Below are positions 1 to 5,832 of a DNA stretch of 10,294 nucleotides, one piece after another. The first letter of the stretch is position 1, and each line of letters begins with the position of its first letter. This DNA is from Bacillota bacterium. GTDB lineage: Bacteria; Bacillota_E; JAJZYS01; JAILZS01. A program made the position numbers and the translations under genes. Under the pieces are notes generated by a model that saw only the letters and a list, made by a program, of their open reading frames with translations, made no database searches and had not been told where the DNA came from. Location of the stretch: the NCBI GenBank assembly GCA_021817625.1, contig JAKASY010000021.1, positions 1 to 10,294 on the forward strand, given 5' to 3'.

Positions 1-190
1 CGCCAGGCCGCCAAGAGAGTCGACCAGAGGTGCGAGGTCGATCGGCCGCATGGGCGTCCCGCCCCCGAGCGCGAAGACGATGAGTCTTCCGGGTCCTCCC
101 GAGACAGGGGAAGCGAGCGGGTGCTCTCTGAGCACTCAGGTCCGGTGGTACCGCGGGCGAATTGCCCGCCCGGCGCTACCGGGCCTTTTT
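1..190 (+). ncRNA. T-box riboswitch (proline specifier), 5' end outside window
   Basis: This leader senses uncharged tRNA and controls transcription of the downstream proC. The upper part of Stem I is visible: CGCC 1-4 pairs with GGCG 53-56, GGCCG 6-10 with CGGCC 43-47, and TCGACC 20-25 with GGTCGA 36-41. The apical loop (26-35) contains GGUG, a GNUG match. Directly after the 3' strand come U57, CCC 58-60 and purine G61, the expected layout of the specifier loop, so the specifier reads CCC = proline. Small hairpins follow at 73-89, 90-101 and 121-135. The T-box core CGGTGGTACCGCG is at 143-155, with UGGU (146-149) as the bulge that pairs with the tRNA acceptor end. U149 fits discriminator base A73, as in bacterial tRNA-Pro. 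The 5' strand of the specifier loop and the promoter lie upstream of position 1. Known T-box(Pro) leaders regulate proline biosynthesis in Bacillota. Confidence 0.9.
139..190 (+). terminator. T-box attenuator: alternative terminator and antiterminator
   Basis: Terminator form: GGTCCGGT 139-146 pairs with ACCGGGCC 178-185 (one G-U pair), enclosing an inner stem GCGGGC 153-158 / GCCCGC 164-169, and is followed by T186-T190. Antiterminator form: CCGG 142-145 pairs with CCGG 170-173 above the same inner stem, leaving UGGU 146-149 bulged to bind the ACCA end of uncharged tRNA. The two forms compete for 142-145, so uncharged tRNA-Pro should allow read-through into proC. Confidence 0.88.
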
Positions 191-249
191 GCGTCCGGAC
201 GAAGCCGCGACGGCGGACAGACAGGGGGGCGGCTCGGATGGGAGAGACG

Positions 250-1074
250 ATGGGCGCGGCGGGTGCGGCGCGACCGCGTCTGGCCGTCGTGGGCGCGGGC
301 CACCTGGCCGACGCTCTCGTGCACGGCTGGCTCGGCGCCGGCATCGACCCGGCGCGGGTGGCCGTGAACAACCGCTGCCGCGACGACCGGCTGGCCACCT
401 TCCGCGCCCTTGGCGTGCGCGCGGAGCGCGACAAGGCGAGCGCCCTCGCGTTCGCGGACGTCGTCGTGCTCGCGGTCAAGCCGCAGGACTGCGCGCAGGC
501 GCTCGCGGAGTGCGCGACCGTGTGGCCGGAGGGCGCGCTCCTGCTCTCGCTCGTGGCGGGCGTGGACACGGCGCGTCTGGCCGGCGCGCTCCGGCGCGAG
601 TGCGAGATCGTGCGGGCGATGCCGAACACGGCAAGCGCCGTGGGCGAGTCGGCGACCGCGGCCTTCGCGCGCGGCGCGTCCGAGCCCAGCCGCGCCCTCG
701 CCGGCTTCCTGCTGGGCGTCGTCGGCCATGTGGTGTGGCTGGAGCGGGAGGAGGACATGGACGCGGTCACGGCCCTGTCGGGCAGCGGCCCGGCCTACGT
801 GTACCTCCTGGTCGAGGCGATGGTCGACGCGGGCGTGGCGGAAGGGCTCGATCCGGCCACGGCGCGCAGCCTCGCCGTCCAGACGGTGTTCGGCGCGGCC
901 CACCACCTGCGCACCACGGGCGAGGACGCGGCGGAGCTGCGCGAGCGCGTGACCTCGCCGGGAGGCACGACGGCCGCCGCCCTGGCCGTGCTCGAGCGGC
1001 GCGGCTTCCGGCCGACGATGGCCGAGGCCGTGCAGAGCGCCGCGCGCCGCAGCCGCCAGCTCGGCCGCAGCTGA
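250..1074 (+). CDS. proC: Pyrroline-5-carboxylate reductase (proline biosynthesis)
   Basis: Reduces 1-pyrroline-5-carboxylate to L-proline with NAD(P)H in the cytoplasm, the last step of proline synthesis. The 274-residue product matches the usual family length. It shows an N-terminal Rossmann motif VVGAGHLADA (about 13-22), AVKPQD (75-80), RAMPNT (122-127), LSGSGPAY (176-183) and the family signature VTSPGGTT (234-241). The start is ATG 250, preceded by GGGAG at 240-244 with a 5-base spacer. An in-frame ATG at 238 would add four residues. The frame stays open back to 121, but that stretch is T-box RNA and cannot be the start. The dinucleotide loop reads G-H-L-A where many family members have G-N-M or G-S-M, a mild variation. 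Expression should follow the T-box just upstream. The family assignment is very secure. Confidence 0.95.
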   Translation: MGAAGAARPRLAVVGAGHLADALVHGWLGAGIDPARVAVNNRCRDDRLATFRALGVRAERDKASALAFADVVVLAVKPQDCAQALAECATVWPEGALLLSLVAGVDTARLAGALRRECEIVRAMPNTASAVGESATAAFARGASEPSRALAGFLLGVVGHVVWLEREEDMDAVTALSGSGPAYVYLLVEAMVDAGVAEGLDPATARSLAVQTVFGAAHHLRTTGEDAAELRERVTSPGGTTAAALAVLERRGFRPTMAEAVQSAARRSRQLGRS

Positions 1075-1087
1075 CGGCGAGCGGCGG

Positions 1088-1110
1088 GCGCCCCCCTCGC
1101 GAGGCGCTTT
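1088..1110 (+). terminator. Weak candidate terminator after proC
   Basis: GCGCC 1088-1092 can pair with GGCGC 1103-1107 across a 10-base loop, followed by TTT. The stem is only 5 bp and the T run is 3, so this is tentative. It lies between the proC stop and the putative bshC promoter. Confidence 0.3.
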
Positions 1111-1118
1111 ACGTCGCA

Positions 1119-1127
1119 TGGTACATT
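1119..1127 (+). promoter_or_regulatory. Putative extended -10 promoter for bshC
   Basis: TGG at 1119-1121 directly precedes TACATT at 1122-1127, giving the TGnTAnnnT form of an extended -10 element. This would start transcription near 1134, about 60 bases before the bshC start. No convincing -35 is visible, which extended -10 promoters tolerate. Confidence 0.5.
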
Positions 1128-1193
1128 GTGGGGTAGAGCAAGACGGTCGGGCGCGGCATGGGCCGCGTCCGGCCCGGCGCGAGGAGGAACCGC

Positions 1194-2840
1194 GTGGACC
1201 TGAGACCGCTTGCCCTGCCCGATCCCGATCCGTGGATGGCCGCCCTTGCGGCGCGCGAGCCCTGGCTGGTCGAGCGCCTGCCGTACGGCGACCCGGACGC
1301 GGCCGAGCGGGCCGCCCTCGACCGCTACGATCCGGCCCTGCGACCCGCTCTCGTAGCCGCGCTCGAGGCGCAGGCGGAGGCGATCGGCGCCTCCGCGGCG
1401 TCGCGCGCCGCGATCGCGCGCCTGCGCGACCCCCGGGCGCTGGTCGTGGTCACCGGCCAGCAGGCCGGCGCCCTCGTCGGCCCCAACTTCACGATCCTCA
1501 AGGCCGCCGGCGCGGTGGCCCACGCACGCCGCGCCGAGGCCCGCCTCGGTCGACCCGTGGTAGCGGTGTTTTGGGTGGCGACCGAGGACTCCGACGTGGG
1601 CGAGATCCAGCGCGCGCGCCTGCCGCTGCCGGGCGGCGGCGTGCGCGACTTCCACCTGTTCCAGCCGGTGCCGAGCGGGCGCCGGCCGGTCGGGCCGATC
1701 GAGGCCGGGGCGGAGCTTCGCCGCCTGATCGGCGAGATCCGCGAGAGCCCCGCCATGCCGGGTGCGCACCGCGAGGCAGTGCTCGAGCTGTGCGAGAGCC
1801 TGGCGGAGCGGCACACGACCGTCGGGGGCCACTTCCTGGCGCTCATGGCGCGCCTGTTCGCGGACACGCCGCTCGTCTTCCTCGACCCGATGGACCCGGC
1901 CCTGCGCCGCATCGCGGCGCCGGTCCTCGTGGGCGCCCTGGCGGACCCGGGTCGCTCGGCGCGGGCGGCGACGGCTGGCGCCGAGGCGCTGTCGCGCGCC
2001 GGGCGCGAGGTGCCCGTGCCGTGGCAGGAGGGGGAGACGGGCGTCTTCGCCATCCTGGACGGCGAGCGCCACATGCTCGAGGTGCGGGGCGAGGATCTCG
2101 AGCCCCGCGGCCGGCCCGGCGAGCGCGCGCCCATGAGCGCGTGGGCCGAGCGCGCACGCGAGCGCCCGGAGGCGTTCTCGACCGGCGTGCACCTGAGGCC
2201 CGTGCTGCAGGGCGCGCTCCTGCCGGTGCTCGGAGCGATCCTCGGGCCGGGCGAGCTGCGCTACCACGCGCAACTGCACGAGCTGTTCGAGGCCTTCGAG
2301 GTGCCGCTGCCGCTCGTGTGGGCGCGGCCCCGGGCCGTTCTCGTCGGGGGCACGCAGCGCCGCCTGCTCGAGCGGCTGGAGCTGAGCGTGGAGGACGTGC
2401 TCGCCGGCTGGCAGGAGCGCCTCAAGGCGGTATTGGCTGAGCGTGACACGATCGGCATCGGCGCCGCCTTTGATCACTTCGAGAACCGGCTCGTTGAGGC
2501 GCACGGGGAGGTCATGGCGCGCGTCGGCGGCCTGGCCCGCGACCTCCCGGGCCTCGGGGAGAAGAACCTGAAGCGCCTGCGGGATGAGACGGCCTGGCTC
2601 AGGGCCAAGGTGGAGCAGGCGCACCGCCAGGGCAACGAGACGCTGATCCGCCAGTACCACACCCTGGGTGAGCACCTCGCGCCCGAGCACATGCCCCAGG
2701 ACCGCTGGCTGACCGCCGTCGCCTTCCTCGCCCAGTACGGCCTGGGACTTGGCGCGGCGATGGCCGACGACGACGGTCTTTGCGCGCCCGGCGTCCTGGC
2801 CGCGAGCGTCGTGGACGAGGCCCACGTGGCCGCTTCGTAG
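1194..2840 (+). CDS. bshC: Bacillithiol biosynthesis cysteine-adding enzyme BshC
   Basis: BshC adds cysteine to glucosaminyl-malate, the last step in making bacillithiol, the low-molecular-weight thiol of many Bacillota. The 548-residue length fits the family (about 540). Recognisable blocks are the N-terminal LRPLALPDPDPW, the nucleotide-fold motif VVVTGQQAGALVGP (84-97), PVVAVFWVATEDSD (121-134), and a C-terminal charged helical or coiled-coil stretch (about 450-490) ending in a PQDRW...FLAQYG block. The start is GTG 1194, with AGGAGGA at 1182-1188 and a 5-base spacer. An upstream in-frame ATG at 1158 lacks an SD and would add 12 residues of atypical sequence. The next gene's SD overlaps this stop codon, so the two are probably co-transcribed. 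bshA and bshB are not in the window. Identification is by motif, without a search. Confidence 0.92.
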   Translation: MDLRPLALPDPDPWMAALAAREPWLVERLPYGDPDAAERAALDRYDPALRPALVAALEAQAEAIGASAASRAAIARLRDPRALVVVTGQQAGALVGPNFTILKAAGAVAHARRAEARLGRPVVAVFWVATEDSDVGEIQRARLPLPGGGVRDFHLFQPVPSGRRPVGPIEAGAELRRLIGEIRESPAMPGAHREAVLELCESLAERHTTVGGHFLALMARLFADTPLVFLDPMDPALRRIAAPVLVGALADPGRSARAATAGAEALSRAGREVPVPWQEGETGVFAILDGERHMLEVRGEDLEPRGRPGERAPMSAWAERARERPEAFSTGVHLRPVLQGALLPVLGAILGPGELRYHAQLHELFEAFEVPLPLVWARPRAVLVGGTQRRLLERLELSVEDVLAGWQERLKAVLAERDTIGIGAAFDHFENRLVEAHGEVMARVGGLARDLPGLGEKNLKRLRDETAWLRAKVEQAHRQGNETLIRQYHTLGEHLAPEHMPQDRWLTAVAFLAQYGLGLGAAMADDDGLCAPGVLAASVVDEAHVAAS

Positions 2841-2851
2841 GAGGGGCAGCG

Positions 2852-3532
2852 TTGTCGGACGTCGTCCTCGTGCACGGCACGACGCAGGGTCCGGCCGGCT
2901 TCGAGCGGCTCGCGGCGGCGCTCAGGGCGCGCGGCCACCGCGCCTGGCCCGTCGACCTCGCCGGCGATCCCGAGCGCGACGAGGCGGCCTACGGCAAAGC
3001 CGCGCTGGCACAGCTGCCGCCCGGCCTGGAGGTGGCCGCCGCCGTGGCGCACTCGGGCTCCGGCCTTGTCCTGCCCGCCATCGCGCGGGCGGTCGGGGCG
3101 CACCGGCAGATCTGGCTCGCGGCCTACGTGCCGGACGGGCGCCGCAGCCTGGCCAACGAGGCGGCCGAGGCCGGGGAGGGCCTGTTCGCGCCCGAGTGGA
3201 TGGGCGAGGACCCGACCGCCGATCCCGTGGCAGCCGCCTACTTCCTTTTCCACGACTGCCCGCTCGAAACCGTGCGCTGGGCGCTCGCCACGCTCCGGCG
3301 CTTCGTGTCCGCACGCCTCTACCGCTCGGTCGTGGCACCCGAGACCGCAATCCCCTCCACCTACATTGCCGCCTCGCTGGACCGCACCGTGCGCCCGACC
3401 TGGCAGCGGCGTGAGCCGGGCTGGCGGGTGGGAGCGCAGGTGGTGGAGGTCGAGGCGGGCCACTGCCCGCACGTCTCCCGTCCGGAGGTGACGGCAACGC
3501 TCATCGCCCGGGCCATCGAGGCCCGGCGCTAG
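2852..3532 (+). CDS. Alpha/beta-fold hydrolase, small esterase-like
   Basis: A 226-residue alpha/beta hydrolase of unknown substrate. Visible elements are the oxyanion strand VVLVHGTTQGPAGF (4-17), a nucleophile elbow AHSGSG (66-71) with Ser68, a likely acid Asp177 in AASLDRTVRP, and a C-terminal catalytic His204 in EAGHCPHVSRP (201-211). There is no signal peptide, so it is cytoplasmic. The start is TTG 2852. Its SD AGGAGG (2839-2844) begins in the bshC stop codon TAG (2838-2840), with a 7-base spacer, indicating tight translational coupling to bshC. An open extension back to 2780 lies inside bshC and is rejected. Its 3' end overlaps the convergent HAD gene by 4 bases (CTAG). A role with bacillithiol conjugates is possible from context but is only inference. 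Confidence 0.85.
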   Translation: MSDVVLVHGTTQGPAGFERLAAALRARGHRAWPVDLAGDPERDEAAYGKAALAQLPPGLEVAAAVAHSGSGLVLPAIARAVGAHRQIWLAAYVPDGRRSLANEAAEAGEGLFAPEWMGEDPTADPVAAAYFLFHDCPLETVRWALATLRRFVSARLYRSVVAPETAIPSTYIAASLDRTVRPTWQRREPGWRVGAQVVEVEAGHCPHVSRPEVTATLIARAIEARR

Positions 3533-4248
3533 CCCAGGGTCGCCGGGCTCGCGGCCTCTCCCAGGTCGCCCGCGGCGGCGAGAAGCGCCGGCAGCCCGGA
3601 GAGGTCGCGTATACGGTCGCCGCGGTCCGGCGTGTGCTCGTCCCGGTCCACCACCCAGCCGTGCGCGAACCCGAGGGAAAGGGCGCCGTCGATGTTCTCC
3701 GGCCGGTCGTCGGCGAACGCCGCCTCGTCCGGCGCCACGCCCGCGCGCTCAAGCGCGAGGGCGAACACGCCCGCGCCCGGCTTCATCACGCCGACGTCGC
3801 TCGAGAGCGTGATCGTGTCGAACAGCGGCGCGAGGTCGAGGCGCACCAGGAGGGCGCGCAGCGACGGCGGCGCGTTCGAGATCACGCCCGTGCAGAGGCC
3901 CAGCGCCCGCACGGCGCGCACCGCGGGGGCGGCGTCGGCGAACGCCTGGGCGGTGGCGATGTAGTAGCAGGTGTCGCGCAGGTAGCGCCAGTCGACGCCT
4001 GGCACGCCGAGGGCGCGCACGACCACCTCGAGGTGGCCCTGGGCGTGGCGCTCCTCCGCCGCGTAGTCGCGCAGGAGATCCTGGTGGGGGCGGGCGTCGA
4101 GCCAGCGCTGGCCGGCGGCGACGGCGCCGCGCACGCGCTCCTCCTCCACCTCGAGGGCGAGGCCGCGCAGGGCTCGCACCAGCCGGTCGCGCCAGGGCGG
4201 GATGTGCACGAGCACCTCGCCGGCGTCGAAGAACATCGTGCGGATCAC
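3529..4248 (-). CDS. HAD-superfamily hydrolase, subfamily IA
   Basis: A 239-residue HAD-like hydrolase with an alpha-helical cap inserted after motif I. Motif I is MFFDAGEVL (5-13) with nucleophile Asp8, motif II is GVISNAP (121-127) with Ser124/Asn125, motif III is Lys156 in GVMKPGAG, and motif IV is FADDRPENIDGA (178-189). The residue two after the nucleophile is Gly10, not the usual Asp general acid. This resembles the FDxGGV group (YihX, soluble epoxide hydrolase N-domain), so a classical phosphatase function is not assured. The start is GTG at 4248, preceded by a G-rich stretch that is only a weak SD. The gene is convergent with the alpha/beta hydrolase and divergent from aroQ. The substrate is unknown. 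Confidence 0.85.
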   Translation of the reverse strand: MIRTMFFDAGEVLVHIPPWRDRLVRALRGLALEVEEERVRGAVAAGQRWLDARPHQDLLRDYAAEERHAQGHLEVVVRALGVPGVDWRYLRDTCYYIATAQAFADAAPAVRAVRALGLCTGVISNAPPSLRALLVRLDLAPLFDTITLSSDVGVMKPGAGVFALALERAGVAPDEAAFADDRPENIDGALSLGFAHGWVVDRDEHTPDRGDRIRDLSGLPALLAAAGDLGEAASPATLG

Positions 4249-4272
4249 GCGCGCATCCCCCCGCTTTCGTTC

Positions 4273-4281
4273 AGGCTACCA
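4273..4281 (-). promoter_or_regulatory. Putative extended -10 promoter for the HAD gene
   Basis: On the minus strand TGG (4281-4279) is followed by TAGCCT (4278-4273), a TGnTAnnnT element. Transcription would begin near 4266, about 18 bases before the GTG start. No clear -35 is seen. The same nine bases occur at 5834-5842 on the plus strand. Confidence 0.45.
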
Positions 4282-4317
4282 CAGCGTGCCAGCGGCGCGG
4301 GGGCGCGAGCGTCGATG

Positions 4318-4326
4318 TGCCATACT
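4318..4326 (+). promoter_or_regulatory. Putative extended -10 promoter for aroQ
   Basis: TGC at 4318-4320 followed by CATACT at 4321-4326 resembles an extended -10 with one mismatch at the first hexamer base. It predicts a start near 4333 and a 40-base leader that includes the SD of aroQ. It lies back to back with the minus-strand element at 4273-4281. Confidence 0.42.
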
Positions 4327-4372
4327 GAGCGCGATGCCGTCCCGAGGGCGGACGGCCGAGGAGGCGACCGCC

Positions 4373-4822
4373 GTGGCCGACGTGCCGCGCATCCTGGTGC
4401 TGAGCGGCCCGAACCTGAACCTCTTGGGCGAGCGCGAGCCGTCGGTCTACGGCACGGCCAGCCTGGAGGACATCCATCGCGCCCTTCGCGCCCGGGCGGG
4501 GGCGCTCGGCGTCGAGGTCGACCTGCGCCAGCACAGCGGCGAGGGCGAGATGATCGACGCCCTGCACGGCGTGCGCAAGGGCGCGGCCGGGGTGGTCCTC
4601 AACCCCGGCGCGTACGCGCACACCAGCTACGCGCTCAGGGACGCGGTGGCGGCGATCGCCCTGCCCGTCATCGAGGTCCACCTGTCGAACGTGTTCGCGC
4701 GCGAGGCGTTTCGCCACAAGAGCGTGATCGCCCCGGTCTGCTGGGGCACGATCAGCGGCCTCGGCCCGTATGGCTACGAGCTCGCGCTCGAGGCCCTCGC
4801 GCGTCGCGCGCACGCCTCGTAG
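4373..4822 (+). CDS. aroQ: Type II 3-dehydroquinate dehydratase
   Basis: Converts 3-dehydroquinate to 3-dehydroshikimate in the shikimate pathway; type II enzymes form dodecamers. The 149-residue product fits the family (about 145-150). Key blocks are LSGPNLNLLGEREPSVYG (10-27) with the mobile-loop Arg21 and catalytic Tyr26, LNPGAYAHTS (76-85) with Asn77 and His83, catalytic His103 in IEVHLSNVFARE (100-111), and Arg114 near the end of the active-site region. The start is GTG 4373: GAGGAGG at 4358-4364 stands 8 bases upstream, and the protein then begins as typical homologues do. An in-frame ATG at 4334 would add 13 residues and sits almost at the predicted transcription start. No other aro genes are nearby. 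A phosphoesterase gene starts just after or within its 3' end. Confidence 0.94.
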   Translation: MADVPRILVLSGPNLNLLGEREPSVYGTASLEDIHRALRARAGALGVEVDLRQHSGEGEMIDALHGVRKGAAGVVLNPGAYAHTSYALRDAVAAIALPVIEVHLSNVFAREAFRHKSVIAPVCWGTISGLGPYGYELALEALARRAHAS

Positions 4823-4823
4823 C

Positions 4824-5807
4824 TTGCGCCGCGCCGTCGTCCGCGCGGCCGCCGCGCTCGTCGCCCTGGCCCTCGCCGTGTGGCTCGCCGACGCGCTCAG
4901 CCTGGCCGGCCTCCTCGCCCCCGCGACCGCGGCCCCGGTGCACCCGGTGAGCGCGCTCGCGTTCGCGCCCGGGGCGCGGGTGCCGCGGGCCCGCCACGTT
5001 TTCCTGATCATCATGGAGAATCGCAGCGCGAGCGCGATCCTCCACGGCACGGACGACCCCTACCTGCGGTCGCTCGCGCGGCGCTACGTCACGGCCACGG
5101 CGTACGACGCCACCGCGCACCCGAGCCTGCCGAACTACCTCGCGCTCTTCGCCGGGAGCACGTTCGGCATCCGCTCGGACTACGCGCCGCCGACGCTTCG
5201 CGCGAGAAACCTCGTGGACGCCCTCGCGGCGGCCCGCCGGAGCTTCGGCGCGTACATGGAGGGGCTGCCGGCGCCGGGATGGCTTGGCGCGCTCTACCTC
5301 CCGGGTCTCTACGCGGGCCGCCACGACCCCTTCCGCTACTTCACCGACATCCGCCGCAGCGCCGCCCGGCGCGGCCGCATCCAGCCCCTCTCGGCGCTCT
5401 GGCCGGCCCTGCGCGACGGACGCGCGCCGTCGCTCGTGTGGATCACGCCGAACCTCTGCCACGACATGCACTCGTGCCCCACCCTCACGGGCGACGCCTG
5501 GCTGCGCCTGGTGGTGCCGCGCATCCTCGCCTCGAGCGCGTGGCGCCGGGGAGGCATCCTGTTCATCGTCTGGGACGAGGGCGTCGGCACCTCGCCGGGC
5601 GGCCCGGGACGGGGCGGCCGGGTCGCGCTGTACGTGATCGCCCCGGGCCTCAGGCCCGGCGCGCGGCTCACGGCGCCGAGCGACCACTATGGCCTCCTGC
5701 ACACGATCGAGGCGGCGCTCGGCGCGCGCTGCGTCGGCCAGAGCTGCGCCGCCCCGACGCTCGACCTGCGCTCGGTGGCTGAGGCCGCGGCCGCGGCGGG
5801 CGCCTGA
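4824..5807 (+). CDS. Secreted phosphoesterase (PF04185-like, acid phosphatase/phospholipase C family)
   Basis: A putative extracytoplasmic phosphoesterase of 327 residues. It begins with a signal peptide: a basic n-region (LRRAVVR), a hydrophobic core over about residues 8-33, and a likely cleavage site near APATA-AP. Metal and active-site blocks are HVFLIIMENRS (58-68) with Glu65/Asn66, HPSLPNYLAL (99-108) containing the probable nucleophile Ser, CHDMHSC (212-218), FIVWDEG (247-253), and DHYG (287-290). Cys212/Cys218 and Cys303/Cys308 could form disulfides, which suits export. I chose TTG 4824, two bases after the aroQ stop. No SD is visible for it, and an in-frame ATG at 4770, inside aroQ and also without SD, would add 18 residues, so the start is uncertain. 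The family is characterised for acid phosphatases and phospholipases C; the actual substrate here is unknown. Confidence 0.82.
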   Translation: MRRAVVRAAAALVALALAVWLADALSLAGLLAPATAAPVHPVSALAFAPGARVPRARHVFLIIMENRSASAILHGTDDPYLRSLARRYVTATAYDATAHPSLPNYLALFAGSTFGIRSDYAPPTLRARNLVDALAAARRSFGAYMEGLPAPGWLGALYLPGLYAGRHDPFRYFTDIRRSAARRGRIQPLSALWPALRDGRAPSLVWITPNLCHDMHSCPTLTGDAWLRLVVPRILASSAWRRGGILFIVWDEGVGTSPGGPGRGGRVALYVIAPGLRPGARLTAPSDHYGLLHTIEAALGARCVGQSCAAPTLDLRSVAEAAAAAGA

Positions 5808-5822
5808 CCGGGGTCCCCGGTC
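5806..5822. promoter_or_regulatory. Inverted repeat, candidate operator
   Basis: GACCGGGG-T-CCCCGGTC is a perfect 8-bp inverted repeat around a single base, beginning in the phosphoesterase stop codon. It covers the position where a -35 box (about 5814-5819) would lie for the -10 element at 5837-5842, so a bound repressor would block that promoter. It could alternatively be a hairpin terminator, but there is no T run. Confidence 0.4.
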
Positions 5823-5832
5823 CGGGCCGCCC

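Noticed and set aside
192..201. CGTCCGGACG palindrome after the T-box terminator
   Set aside because: It is short and GC-only, with no positional reason to call it an operator; such palindromes are expected by chance here.
121..249. Open extension of proC back to GTG 121
   Set aside because: The stretch is T-box Stem III, antiterminator and terminator; the encoded residues are unlike any ProC N-terminus and the SD lies at 240-244.
795..2825. 676-codon open frame on the minus strand
   Set aside because: It lies antisense to bshC and proC, whose motifs are clear. The translation is Arg/Ala/His-rich without domains, as expected from GC-rich antisense frames.
3634..4950. 438-codon plus-strand open frame spanning the HAD gene and aroQ
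   Set aside because: It reads antisense through the HAD gene, then out of frame through aroQ, and gives low-complexity Arg/Gly-rich sequence.
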